Source of the DNA: Actinokineospora auranticolor
GTDB lineage: Bacteria > Actinomycetota > Actinomycetes > Mycobacteriales > Pseudonocardiaceae
Assembly (NCBI RefSeq): GCF_002934265.1
Contig: NZ_PTIX01000014.1
Span: 62,001 to 126,000 of the forward strand
Reading direction: 5' to 3'
DNA length: 64,000 nucleotides
This document shows positions 17,657 through 26,498 of this stretch, piece after piece. Numbering within the stretch: position 1 is the stretch's first letter; each line of letters opens with the position of its first letter. Both the position numbers and the translations under genes were made by a program. Below the pieces are notes generated by a model. It saw only the letters and a program-made list of their open reading frames with translations, had not been told where the DNA came from and ran no database searches.

Positions 17657-18503
17657 CCCACACCTCCTTGCGCTGCGACCACAGCAAGAGCCCGACGATG
17701 ACGAGGAACGGCAGGAAGTAGCGGACGACCGACAGGCTGTCCACCTGTGCCACGGCACCCTGCGCCATGCCGAGCACGAGGCCGCCGATGACGGCCAGGT
17801 CGAGCCTGCGGAACCCGCCGAGCAGGGCGGCCGCCGAGGCGGGCACCACCAGCATCGCCAGGGAGGTGGCGTCGTTGGACTGCGACGGCGCCACGATCGA
17901 GATCACCAGGGTGCTCAGCAGCCCGGTCACCGCCCACACCGCCACCGCGAGCGGCTTGGCCGGGATGGCCAGCAGCTCCGCGGTGGTCGGCCGCTCGGAC
18001 AGCGCCCGCAGCTCCAGACCGAAGGAGGTCTTGGTGAGCAGCGTCCGGCAGCCGACGGCGATCAGCACCGACAGCACCACCGTGACCACGGTGACCTGGC
18101 TGACCACCACACCGCCGACCGTGAACGCCGGGCCGTCGAGCACCGGGTGGAACGGTTGCGGCTTGTTGCCGAACAGGATGAACGACAGCGAGATGAGCAG
18201 CAGGAGCACGGCGACGGTGACGGCTGAGCGGGTGCCGATGTCGGCCTCCGCCAGCCAGGTGGAGATGATCCACCCGAGCAACGCGCTCAGCGCCGTGCCG
18301 AGCACGATGCCCACCACCGTCGCCGCCCACGTGGGCAGTCCCACGTGGATCGACAGCCAGACCGCGACGTAACAGCCGAACATCCCCGTCGCGGACTGGC
18401 TGAAGTTCACCACTCGCACCAGTCGCGACATGAGAGTCAGGCAGACGGCGAGCACCGCGTACAAACCACCCGCGGCCAAGCCTGCCAAAGCTCCTTGCAG
18501 CAT
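17643..18503 (-). CDS. livH: ABC transporter permease, LivH type
   Basis: A 286-residue inner-membrane permease. The opening segment GLAAGGLYAVLAVCLTL and RVVNFSQSATGMFGCY (LivH normally has NxAxGxxxM here) identify the family. ELRALSERPTTAELLAI is the cytoplasmic coupling loop that contacts the ATPases. There are about eight hydrophobic segments. It ends 14 nt inside the next gene. The ATG at 18503 is preceded by AAGGGG. It pairs with the permease half of the LivM-LivG fusion to form the channel. Confidence 0.92.
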   Translation of the reverse strand: MLQGALAGLAAGGLYAVLAVCLTLMSRLVRVVNFSQSATGMFGCYVAVWLSIHVGLPTWAATVVGIVLGTALSALLGWIISTWLAEADIGTRSAVTVAVLLLLISLSFILFGNKPQPFHPVLDGPAFTVGGVVVSQVTVVTVVLSVLIAVGCRTLLTKTSFGLELRALSERPTTAELLAIPAKPLAVAVWAVTGLLSTLVISIVAPSQSNDATSLAMLVVPASAAALLGGFRRLDLAVIGGLVLGMAQGAVAQVDSLSVVRYFLPFLVIVGLLLWSQRKEVWDVAR

Positions 18504-18546
18504 CGAGATTTCCCCTTGCCTGCGAAGACGGGACCTACTCCGGGGA

Positions 18547-19740
18547 CTACTTCTTCGGGATCCGCAGCCAGTCGTCGGCGGCCAGTTCCCACTTGTTGCT
18601 GCCGGTGGTCAGCTTGATCGGCCAGCCCGCGGTGTTGTCGTGGTGGGTCTTGCCCGCACCGAAGACGTAGGGCGTGCCGACCATCGGATCGGTGATGGGC
18701 TGCATCTCCTGCAGGGCCTTGGTCACCGACTCGCGGTTGATGTCGCCCTTGATGCCCTTGATGACCTGCAGGAAGTACTTCGCCGCGAGGTAACCGCCCT
18801 GGCTGAACGAGGTCAGCGGGATGTTGTTCTTGGTCATCAGCTCCCGCCACTCCTTGTTCTGCGACGCGTTGGCGTCGGTGAACGGGTAGAACTCGGCCGG
18901 GACGTAGACGCCCTTGCCCGCGTTCGTGATGGCCTTGGCGTAGTTCTCGCTGTAGACCGAGGTCAGCAGCAGCCAGGTGACGTCGTCCCAGCCCTGCGCC
19001 GCGGCGGCCTTGAGCTGGCCGATGGAGTCCGGCTCGACCGGGTTGACGGTGATGGCCTTGCAGCCCGCCGACCGCGCCTTGACGATGTAGGACGTGTAGT
19101 CCGAGCCGCCGTAGGGGACGGTGGCGTCCATGTACTTGAGCTTCTTGCCGGTGATCTTGGTCCACTCGTCGATCGCGGCCTGGTACGAGGGCAGCGTGTT
19201 GCCCGCGATCTCCAGCAGCGCGCAGATGTCGTCGAGCTTGAGCACCTCGGAGCCGTAGAGCAGGGTCAGCGTCATGTCGTGGTACGGACCGACGTTGGCC
19301 GGGGAGATGTTGGGGCTGTTGAAGCAGGCCGGGTCCACGCCGATGCCGGAGATCGACAGGATCTTCTGCTGCTCGTAGTACTTGTTGTTGATCTCGCACT
19401 CGATCAGGCTCGAGGAACCGACCAGCGCCACGGCGCTGTCCGCGCCGACGACCTCGCGGGCCGCAGCGGCCGCGGCGGCCGGGTCGCCCTTGTCGTCGAG
19501 CGCCTTGTACTGGATCTGCCTGCCGTTCACGCCACCCGCGGCGTTGGCGGCGTCGAAGACCGCCTTGGCCGCGGCCGACGACTCGGGGAAGGTCGCCGCG
19601 CCGCTGAGCGCGTTGACCGAGCCGACCACGATCGGCCCACTGCCGCCGCCGCTGCCACTGCCGCCATCGCTGTTGGCACAACCCGCGGCGACGAGCGTGA
19701 CCGCGAGGGCCACCGCCGCGCTGCGCAGAATCTTTCTCAT
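18547..19740 (-). CDS. livK: ABC transporter substrate-binding lipoprotein, LivK type
   Basis: A 397-residue periplasmic-binding-protein type 1 lipoprotein. The signal peptide ends at the lipobox VAAGC, followed by a Gly/Ser spacer. IVVGSVNALSGAATFPE opens the ligand-binding fold. It is the first gene of the Liv operon and lies 43 nt before livH. The ATG at 19740 has AGGGA 5 nt upstream. Several cysteines (for example ECEINNKYY, DDICALLE) are unusual for amino-acid-binding members and point to another ligand. The ligand cannot be named from sequence. Confidence 0.92.
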   Translation of the reverse strand: MRKILRSAAVALAVTLVAAGCANSDGGSGSGGGSGPIVVGSVNALSGAATFPESSAAAKAVFDAANAAGGVNGRQIQYKALDDKGDPAAAAAAAREVVGADSAVALVGSSSLIECEINNKYYEQQKILSISGIGVDPACFNSPNISPANVGPYHDMTLTLLYGSEVLKLDDICALLEIAGNTLPSYQAAIDEWTKITGKKLKYMDATVPYGGSDYTSYIVKARSAGCKAITVNPVEPDSIGQLKAAAAQGWDDVTWLLLTSVYSENYAKAITNAGKGVYVPAEFYPFTDANASQNKEWRELMTKNNIPLTSFSQGGYLAAKYFLQVIKGIKGDINRESVTKALQEMQPITDPMVGTPYVFGAGKTHHDNTAGWPIKLTTGSNKWELAADDWLRIPKK

Positions 19741-19956
19741 AGCGGTCCCTGTCCTGTTTCTTCGGCTGCGGTCGCTTACGCTCGCAGTACGCGGGATCTT
19801 CGAGGTGGAAGGGACCCTACGAGCGGGTGTGGCACGCGGCCTTGACTTTGCGGGCACGCGTGTTGTCTCGCCCGGCACGGGGTGCGACCTGCATCACTTG
19901 TGGATCACCCCACACGTGGCGTTCGGGGACTGTACTCCGCTCCCCGGACGCGCGAA

Positions 19957-19995
19957 AGGGCCGTTCCCGGGCACGAAATGCCCGGGAACGGCCCT
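19957..19995 (-). terminator. Terminator hairpin after the NTF2-like gene
   Basis: A perfect 17-bp stem (19957-19973 with 19979-19995) and CGAAA loop, 25 nt after the stop of the minus-strand gene ending at 20020. It isolates the MoaF/NTF2 operon from livK, which must use its own promoter in 19741-19950. Confidence 0.8.
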
Positions 19996-20019
19996 GTGCT
20001 GAGGAAAACTCAGCCCGTA

Positions 20020-20406
20020 CTAGTCGATTGTCGCGACAACCGGCACGGAGTCCACGATCTGCTCGAAGCTCACGCAGGTCTCGCCGTCGAACTTCCACAC
20101 GTGCGCCACCCGCGCGGTGAACGAACGACCGCTCACCTTGTTCGTGGCCGCGTAGCTGCCCAGCCCCACGACGGTCTGGCCGCCGTCGACCAGCTCGGCG
20201 AGGGTGAAGGTGTAGCCGTCCCAGTCGCGGCCGATGGCCATGAAGACGTTCTCGCGCACCTCGTCGGGACCGGTGTAGGTGCCCGCGTACGGGAACCCGG
20301 CCGCCTCGGTCCAGGTCGTGGTCGGCGTGATCGGGGCGAGCATGCCGTCGAGGTCGCCGCGGTCGCTGGCCGCGTAGTGCGCGGCGACGACGTCCACAGT
20401 AGACAA
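20020..20406 (-). CDS. SnoaL/NTF2-like small protein
   Basis: A 128-residue NTF2-fold protein (HYAASDRGDLDGMLAPITP, then the terminal strand HVWKFDGETCVSFEQIVDS), typical of small cyclases, isomerases or binding proteins. The start is a TTG at 20406, supported by AGGAG 6 nt upstream. The next in-frame GTG is 15 nt from that site. It follows the second MoaF-like gene by 31 nt and is likely co-translated with it. Role in the Liv/MoaF locus is unknown. Confidence 0.85.
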   Translation of the reverse strand: MSTVDVVAAHYAASDRGDLDGMLAPITPTTTWTEAAGFPYAGTYTGPDEVRENVFMAIGRDWDGYTFTLAELVDGGQTVVGLGSYAATNKVSGRSFTARVAHVWKFDGETCVSFEQIVDSVPVVATID

Positions 20407-20437
20407 TGCAGTCTCCTAAGCTGGTTGTGCGAGCCGG

Positions 20438-21205
20438 TCAGACCGGCTGGACATCGGGGTAGGTCACCGAGCCGAGCGGGTAGACGTGCCCACCGGCGGT
20501 CGAGTGCTCGGAGTTGCCCTCGCCGTTGAGGCCGAGGAAGATCCCGGTCGTGCGCAGGGCGAGACCGAAGTCGTGCAGCCAGACGCTGGCCACCGCGATG
20601 CGGAACTCGCGGAAGCAGAACAGGTAGAGGCCCTCGTCGAACTTCCACACCGTCGACAGGTCCATGTCTCCGTGCCCGCGCTGCACGCCCTCGAGGCACT
20701 GCCACGCGTACCGCTGCGAGGACACGTACATGTGCTCGTAGAGGTGGTTGGGGCTGTAGCGGTAGAGGTTGCGCCGACCGATGAGGTCGCGGGAGGGGCC
20801 GGGGACCTCGCCGGTGGCCTCGCCGCCGTTGGTGGTGCCCGTCCAGAACGTCTGCGCGACCTGCGGCGTGCCCTCGACGCTCTCCGCGCCGATGACCGAC
20901 AGCACGCCGAGCGCGCGGTGGGTCGTCGTGGAGAACACCAGGGTGAGCGCCTCGCGCTCGACGCTGGTCAGCGGGAGGTTGACGAAGTAGACGTCGTCAC
21001 GCACGGCGACCGCGTCGTACGGGTCGCGGACACCGTTCACCGTGACGTGCGTGGCGTCCTCGAACCGCAGCTGCAGCATCGGCCCGTCGTCGAGGGCGAC
21101 GACGAGCTCCCGGCCGGTCAGGTCGGCGTTGGGCAGGCGGTAGGTGGCGATACCCGCGGCGAACTCGTCGTAGGTGCGCCACTCGTCCTCGGGGGGAGTC
21201 GACAT
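20438..21205 (-). CDS. MoaF family protein, copy 2 (255 aa)
   Basis: Paralogue of the protein at 13540-14328. Shared signatures are IGRRNLYRYSPNHLYEHMYV, YAWQCLEGVQRGHGD, VWKFDEGLYLFCFRE and a final glycine-rich strand. Overall identity is moderate, so the two are old duplicates or separate acquisitions rather than a recent copy. The ATG at 21205 has only a weak ribosome site. It forms an operon with the NTF2-like gene. The family has no proven enzymatic function. The arrangement of two copies on either side of a Liv transporter suggests substrate processing in one pathway. Confidence 0.85.
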   Translation of the reverse strand: MSTPPEDEWRTYDEFAAGIATYRLPNADLTGRELVVALDDGPMLQLRFEDATHVTVNGVRDPYDAVAVRDDVYFVNLPLTSVEREALTLVFSTTTHRALGVLSVIGAESVEGTPQVAQTFWTGTTNGGEATGEVPGPSRDLIGRRNLYRYSPNHLYEHMYVSSQRYAWQCLEGVQRGHGDMDLSTVWKFDEGLYLFCFREFRIAVASVWLHDFGLALRTTGIFLGLNGEGNSEHSTAGGHVYPLGSVTYPDVQPV

Positions 21206-21289
21206 GCGCTCATCGTGCGAGTCCGCCGCCGGGTCGGCCAGCCGGGGGCCGGGGCCGAGCGCTGGGAGGCAACAGGTGGTCGCTGCGGG

Positions 21290-21784
21290 TCAACTGTCCT
21301 CGGGGGACTGACCGGGCAGCCACGACTCGGTGCGCCGGTGCCTGCCCAGGCCCACGGCGTCGAACTCGTCGACCGCCGGGTCGGTGACCACGGCGCCCAA
21401 GGCGCGCAGCGCCTGGGAGATGGGGGAGCCCGCGGCGGGCAGCGGGGCGCGCTCCGGCTTCAGCACCGGGCCCAGGGTGACCTCGCCGCCCGCCCAGACG
21501 GCCGCGTATTGCTCGCCGGAACCGCCGAAGTAGTCCGCCTCGACGTAGGCCAGCGGGCCGCGCGCCGACCAGGCGGCCAGCCGCGCGCCGAAGCCGCCAG
21601 GGGCCTGCCGGAAGCCGTCGAGGGCGGGCGCGTCGGGGTCCGCCACCGCCGCGAGGAACTCCTCGGTGGCGGGAAGCAGGAAGAGGTTCTGTCCGAGGGC
21701 CACTACGACCCCGCAGGGCACCTCGTCCGCCACCGCGCGCACGACGTGCTCCGGGCCGATAACGGCTTCCAGGATGTAGGTCAC
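21290..21784 (-). CDS. Conserved hypothetical protein (164 aa)
   Basis: No family recognised. The predicted product begins TYILEAVIGPEHVVRAVADE and continues without signal peptide or membrane segment. It is rich in Gly/Ala with a GGSGEQYAAVWAGGEV stretch, and is probably cytoplasmic. I chose the GTG at 21784, 13 nt after GGAGGAG. The open frame extends upstream to 21895 but that part is arginine-rich and overlaps the divergent methyltransferase start. It lies 84 nt upstream of the second MoaF-like gene in the same direction. Confidence 0.7.
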   Translation of the reverse strand: MTYILEAVIGPEHVVRAVADEVPCGVVVALGQNLFLLPATEEFLAAVADPDAPALDGFRQAPGGFGARLAAWSARGPLAYVEADYFGGSGEQYAAVWAGGEVTLGPVLKPERAPLPAAGSPISQALRALGAVVTDPAVDEFDAVGLGRHRRTESWLPGQSPEDS

Positions 21785-21887
21785 GTGGGTAGTCTTTCTC
21801 CTCCTCCGACGCCGCGAACCGGATTTCTCCCCGATATCGACACAAGATCCCCACGACCGGAACACGGACCGCTGGTGGAGTGGGTGC

Positions 21888-22649
21888 GTGAGCACTCTTA
21901 GCCCGGACCCTGTCGACTACCTCGACCGCACCGCGGCCAGTTCCGTGGGCCGCGCCTACAAGCGCCACCTGCTCGACCTGCTCGACCCCGGCCCGGGGGA
22001 GACCGCGCTCGACATCGGGTGCGGGCCCGGGACCGATCTGGCCGCCGTCGCCGAGCGGGTGACGCCCGCGGGCTCGGTCATCGGGGTGGACCGGGACCCG
22101 GCGATGGTCGCCGAGGCCCGGCGGCGGCACCCGGCCTGCCTGGGCGTCGACGTCCGCAAGGGGGACGCGCTCGCCCTCCCGGTCGCCGACGGCTCGGTGG
22201 ACCGGGCCCGGGTAGACCGTGTCCTGCACCAGGTCACCGACCCCGCGCGGGCGCTTGCGGAGGTCCGGCGGGTGCTGCGGCCGGGCGCCGTCGCGGTGCT
22301 GGCCCAGCCCGACTACACCACCCTCACCGTCGACCCCGGTGACTGGCGGACCGTGCGGACCGTGATCGACCACGCCTGCGCCAACGCGATCACCCACCCC
22401 GACGTGGGCAGGCGGCTGCCCCGGCTGGCCCGGGCCGCCGGGCTGACCGTGGAGGAGGTCACCGCCACCGCGCCGATGTTCGACGACCTGGAGGAGGCCG
22501 ACCTCGTCCTCGGTCTCACCCGCCTCACCGCCCGCGCGGTCGCCGCGGCCGCCCTCGCACCGGAGCGGGCGGGGGACTGGCTGGCGGAGTTGCGGACCGG
22601 GCCGTTCCTGGCCGTCATGACCCTGTTCGTGCTGCGCGTGCGCGCCTGA
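21888..22649 (+). CDS. Class I SAM-dependent methyltransferase
   Basis: A 253-residue methyltransferase. Motif I is ALDIGCGPGTDLAAVA, motif II ends VIGVDRD, and the motif VDRVLHQVTDPARALAEV matches UbiE/COQ5-like small-molecule enzymes. The GTG at 21888 has GGAG 8 nt upstream. It lies 45 nt before the large SpoIIE-type gene, possibly in one transcript. Substrate unknown. Confidence 0.88.
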   Translation: MSTLSPDPVDYLDRTAASSVGRAYKRHLLDLLDPGPGETALDIGCGPGTDLAAVAERVTPAGSVIGVDRDPAMVAEARRRHPACLGVDVRKGDALALPVADGSVDRARVDRVLHQVTDPARALAEVRRVLRPGAVAVLAQPDYTTLTVDPGDWRTVRTVIDHACANAITHPDVGRRLPRLARAAGLTVEEVTATAPMFDDLEEADLVLGLTRLTARAVAAAALAPERAGDWLAELRTGPFLAVMTLFVLRVRA

Positions 22650-22694
22650 GTCCCCGGTTGTGCCCTCCCGCCCGACCGGGAAGGCTCTGGCGGC

Positions 22695-25343
22695 ATGAGC
22701 ACCACCTCCCCCGACGAGCAGGCGCGCCTGTTGGACGGCCTCCCGCTCATCCTGTGGGAGGCCGACGCGGTCACCGGCCGCGTCACCAGCGTGTCCGAGC
22801 AGGCCGAGGCGCTGCTGGGCCACCCCGCCGCGCGGTGGCTGGCCGAACCGGGCTTCTGGGTGGCGGTCGTGCACCCCGACGACCGCGCCGCCTGCCTGCG
22901 GGCGCGCGCCGCCGCCGAGGACTACGAGCTGGACTTCCGGGTGGTCACCGCCGACGGCCGGGTGCGCTGGCTGCACGACGTGGTGCACGTGGTGCGCGAT
23001 GACGACGGCGCGCCGCGCAGGCTGCGCGGCGTCTCCATCGACGTCACCGCCCGGCGCGCCGCCGAGGAACGCGAGCGGTTCCTGGTCGCCCTCGAACGCG
23101 AGCTGCAGTCGCTGGAGGACGCCGAGGAGATCATGGCGGTGGCCACGCGCAGGCTCGGTGAGCACCTCGGGGCCGACCGGTGTGCCTACGCGCGCGCCGA
23201 GGCCGATGAGGACCACTTCGTGATGAGCGGCGACTACGCGTCCGGCCTGCCGTCGTTGCCCGGTCGGTTCGCGATGTCGGCGTTCGGGGCGGGCGCGGTG
23301 GCGGCCATGCGGGCGGGTGCGCCGTGGGTGGTCGCGGACAGCCTCACCGACCCGCGGTTGGCGGACCCGTGCGCCTACGAGACCACGGGCATCCGCGCGG
23401 TGGTCTGCGTACCGCTGCTCAAGTCGGGACGGTTCGTCGCGGCGATGGCCGTCCACCAGGCCACGGTGCGCCAGTGGACGCAAGACGAGGTCGATACCGT
23501 CGTGATCGTCGCGGGACGTCTATGGGAGTCCCTCCAGCGCGCGCACTCCGGTAGGGCTCTCCGGGACAGCGAACGCCGCTACCGCCTCTTGTTCGAACGC
23601 GCCACGGACGGCATCTGGATCGTCGACGACCAACTGCGCTACGTCGAGGCCAACGCCGCCGGGTGCGCCCTCTTCGGATACACGCGCGAAGAGCTGCTCG
23701 GTAGGACCGTCCACGAGTTCATCTCCCCCAACGACGCGGACAGGCTCGCGTCCATGGTGTCGAAGCTGGCCGCGGGTCACGTGGTCACCGAGGTCTGGGA
23801 CATCCGGCGGGCCGACGGGGCCGTGGTCTCGTTGGAGCTGAGCATCCAGGCGACGCCGACCGGGTTGCAGGCCATCGGCCGGGACGTCACGGCGCGTCAG
23901 CGGGCCGAGGCGGAGCGCGAGCTGGTCCTGCAGCGCGAGCACGAGATCGCGGCGGCGCTGCAGCGCAGCCTGCTGCCGCGCGAGCTGCCCCGGCTCGCGC
24001 GGCTGGCCACCGCCGCCCGCTACCTGCCCGCCGCGCGCTACAGCCAGGCCGGGGGCGACTGGTACGAGGTGCTGCCGCTCACCGACACCGTCGTCGCGCT
24101 GTCGGTCGGCGACGTCGTCGGGAAGGGGCCGACGGCGGCGGCGATCATGGGTCAGCTGCGCAGCGCCCTCGCCGGGTACCTGCTCGACGGCCACACCCCG
24201 GCCGCCGCGCTGGAGCGCCTCGACGCGTTCGCCTCCCGCACCAACGGCGCGATCGGCAGCACCTGCGCCTGCCTCACCTTCGACTGGAGCACCGGCATCC
24301 TGCGGTGGGCGCTGGCCGGGCACCCGCCGCCGCTGCTGGTGGAACCCCATGGCCCGCGCTACCTCTTCGGCACTTCCGGTGCAGTCCTCGGTGTGCCAGG
24401 TCGGGCGCCCTACAGGGACAACACCGAGGTCCTTGTGCCGGGAACGTCCGCCGTGCTGTACACCGACGGACTGGTGGAACGACCGGGCAGTGTCATCGAC
24501 GTCGGGTTCGCTCGCCTTGCCGAGGTAGTGCGGACCGTGGCCGGGTTAGGTCCGGACGCGTTGACCGCGCTCATCACCGACACCATGCTCGACGGCGGTC
24601 ACGGCGATGATGTCGCCGTAGTAGTAGCGCGCTACATCCCGCCGCCGCTGACCTACCAGGGACTACCGGCCAACCCCGCCGAGCTTCCCGCATTGCGCGT
24701 GTCGGTCGACTCCTGGGCGGTCGCGGCCGGGCTTTCGCAGGAGCTGCGCAACGACCTGCACCTCGCCCTCGGCGAGGCCGCCGCGAACGCCGTCGAACAC
24801 GCCTACCCCGACGGCGGCGGGGACTTCGACGTCGACCTCGCGCACACCGGCGAGGGCGCGGTCGAGGTCCGGGTCCGCGACCGCGGCCGGTGGCGCCCCG
24901 AACCCGAGGTCACCGGGCACCGGGGCCGCGGGCTCGGGTTGATCCGCGCGCTCGCGGACTCGGTGGCCTACGACCAGACCGACGACGGCACCACGGTCGA
25001 GTTCCGCATCGCGGGTACGGCCGGACCCCGCCCCGGATTCCCCGCAGCTGACCACGTCGAGCACCCGGTGCCCGCCCGCACCATCCGGCTCGCGGGCGCG
25101 CTCGACCTCGCGGGCGCCGCCGCGCTGCGCGAGACCCTGCTCGGCCAGGCCGCGCGGGGGGAGATCGCGGTCGACCTGACCGCGGTGGACTACCTGAGCA
25201 GTTCCGGGGTCGCGCTGCTACTGGACACCGCGTCCGCGCTGACCGGCTCCCGGCTGGTGGTCACCGTGACCGCCGGTGGGGCTCCCGAGCGCATCCTCGC
25301 GCTGTCCGGGATCGGCGAGGTCCTCGACATCCGCGTGGGCTGA
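22695..25343 (+). CDS. SpoIIE-type phosphatase with PAS-GAF-PAS-PP2C-HATPase-STAS architecture
   Basis: An 882-residue signalling protein. Approximate order: PAS 10-120, GAF 125-280, PAS 290-400, PP2C/SpoIIE phosphatase 430-640 (AGGDWYEV, SVGDVVGKG, YTDGLVER and HGDDVAVVV supply the metal-binding acids), RsbW-type kinase 655-775 (GEAAANAVEHAYP, GRGLGL), and a STAS antagonist domain 795-882 with SSSG, the usual phosphorylation site. All three parts of a partner-switching sigma-factor circuit are thus on one chain. It has no membrane segment, so it should sense cytoplasmic signals or ligands. A TTA codon lies at 24546. The end overlaps the convergent MFS gene by 126 nt. Confidence 0.92.
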   Translation: MSTTSPDEQARLLDGLPLILWEADAVTGRVTSVSEQAEALLGHPAARWLAEPGFWVAVVHPDDRAACLRARAAAEDYELDFRVVTADGRVRWLHDVVHVVRDDDGAPRRLRGVSIDVTARRAAEERERFLVALERELQSLEDAEEIMAVATRRLGEHLGADRCAYARAEADEDHFVMSGDYASGLPSLPGRFAMSAFGAGAVAAMRAGAPWVVADSLTDPRLADPCAYETTGIRAVVCVPLLKSGRFVAAMAVHQATVRQWTQDEVDTVVIVAGRLWESLQRAHSGRALRDSERRYRLLFERATDGIWIVDDQLRYVEANAAGCALFGYTREELLGRTVHEFISPNDADRLASMVSKLAAGHVVTEVWDIRRADGAVVSLELSIQATPTGLQAIGRDVTARQRAEAERELVLQREHEIAAALQRSLLPRELPRLARLATAARYLPAARYSQAGGDWYEVLPLTDTVVALSVGDVVGKGPTAAAIMGQLRSALAGYLLDGHTPAAALERLDAFASRTNGAIGSTCACLTFDWSTGILRWALAGHPPPLLVEPHGPRYLFGTSGAVLGVPGRAPYRDNTEVLVPGTSAVLYTDGLVERPGSVIDVGFARLAEVVRTVAGLGPDALTALITDTMLDGGHGDDVAVVVARYIPPPLTYQGLPANPAELPALRVSVDSWAVAAGLSQELRNDLHLALGEAAANAVEHAYPDGGGDFDVDLAHTGEGAVEVRVRDRGRWRPEPEVTGHRGRGLGLIRALADSVAYDQTDDGTTVEFRIAGTAGPRPGFPAADHVEHPVPARTIRLAGALDLAGAAALRETLLGQAARGEIAVDLTAVDYLSSSGVALLLDTASALTGSRLVVTVTAGGAPERILALSGIGEVLDIRVG

Positions 25344-26426
25344 GCCGCGGGACGTCCTCGCGGCCCACACCGTCGCGAGCAGCCCGAGGACCGCGTAGGT
25401 GCCGATGGACAGCGGGATGCCCGCGGGCGCTTCGGCGTTCGCCAGCGCGCCGATGACCGAGGGGTGCACGGCGCCGCCCAGCATCGAGCACAGGATCACC
25501 GCCGATGTGGCCAGCCGGGCGCGGCTGGTGCGGGTGACCAGCCAGGCCAGCACCGTGGGGATGACCGGGGCGAGACCGAGCCCGGCGACCGCGTGCCCGG
25601 CCACGGCCAGCCCCGGCACGGCGGCGAGCCCCAGACCGGCGGCCGCGACGGCGAAGCCGGTCAGGACGATCACCGCCGGTCTGCGGGCCAGGAACGGGAT
25701 GATGACCCGGCCGACCGCGAGCCCGGCCCAGAACAGCGCGGTCAGCCCGGCGGCGGACTCGGCGGGGATGCCCGTCCACGTCAGGTAGGTGCTTTCCCAG
25801 GCGCCGATGGTCGTCTCCACGCCCGCGTAGAGGAACGCGATCAACGCGAACGGCAATGCGGCCAGCAATGTGGTGCGGACGCCGGTAGCGCTGTCGTCCG
25901 TCTCTTGTGCCACATCGCAACGCACCACGGGGTAGCAAAGTGCGGCCAAGAGGGCGACGATCAGGAAGAACCACCGCACGTCGAACCGGGCCACTACGGC
26001 GACGACGACCGGCCCCAGCACGGCACCGGCGCCGAACGTGGCGTTGAGCAGGTTGATCATCAGCAGGCCCCGGTCACCGCGGGCGAACGCGGCGTTGAGG
26101 TGCACGGCGAGACCGCCGTAGCCGATGCCGGTGAGCGCCACCGCGACGAGCAGCAGCGGCCAGGACGGCGCGAGACCCGCCGCGGTCAGGCCGAGGACGA
26201 AGGCGGCCAGCAGCCCGGACATGGTCGCGCGCGGCGGCAGCAGGCGGTCGGCGATACCGCACCCCGCGATGGCCACGAGCGCGCCCAGGCTGAACACGCT
26301 GACCACCGCGCCGCCGCCGGTCGGGCCGAGGTCGTAGTGGTCGCGCAGGAACGGCAGCGCCGCGCCCAACCCGGCCACCACGGCGCCGAAGGCGAGGAAC
26401 GCCCCGAACGCGGCCAGTCGACGCAC
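25218..26426 (-). CDS. MFS transporter
   Basis: A 402-residue transporter with about 12 hydrophobic segments (from AAFGAFLAFGAVVAGLG to GIPLSIGTYAVLGLLATVW). It resembles sugar or drug exporters of the FucP/YbjJ type. The GTG at 26426 follows GGAAGGAGG by 5 nt. The last ~42 residues are hydrophilic and run antisense to the STAS part of the neighbouring gene. It is divergent from a ROK regulator across 72 bp containing a palindrome, so the regulator probably controls it. The substrate may be a sugar or sugar derivative (inference from ROK). Confidence 0.88.
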   Translation of the reverse strand: MRRLAAFGAFLAFGAVVAGLGAALPFLRDHYDLGPTGGGAVVSVFSLGALVAIAGCGIADRLLPPRATMSGLLAAFVLGLTAAGLAPSWPLLLVAVALTGIGYGGLAVHLNAAFARGDRGLLMINLLNATFGAGAVLGPVVVAVVARFDVRWFFLIVALLAALCYPVVRCDVAQETDDSATGVRTTLLAALPFALIAFLYAGVETTIGAWESTYLTWTGIPAESAAGLTALFWAGLAVGRVIIPFLARRPAVIVLTGFAVAAAGLGLAAVPGLAVAGHAVAGLGLAPVIPTVLAWLVTRTSRARLATSAVILCSMLGGAVHPSVIGALANAEAPAGIPLSIGTYAVLGLLATVWAARTSRGSAHADVEDLADPGQREDALGSPTGGHGDHQPGAGQRGRGVQ

Positions 26427-26442
26427 CCCGGCCTCCTTCCTT

Positions 26443-26465
26443 TTTTGTCCCACGAGTGGATAAAA
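26443..26465. promoter_or_regulatory. ROK-repressor operator candidate
   Basis: The dyad TTTTnTCC-N7-GGAnAAAA lies centrally in the 72-bp region between the divergent MFS and ROK genes. The A/T-rich outer arms stand out in this GC-rich context. This is the usual place for a ROK regulator to repress both genes. Confidence 0.45.
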
Positions 26466-26498
26466 TCCCTGACGCCACCGTAGGTGAGGAAACCGCTT

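Noticed and set aside
25344-26426. Long plus-strand open frames opposite the MFS gene
   Set aside because: Arg/Gly/Gln-rich antisense shadows with no family. The minus strand has 12 hydrophobic segments and a perfect ribosome site.
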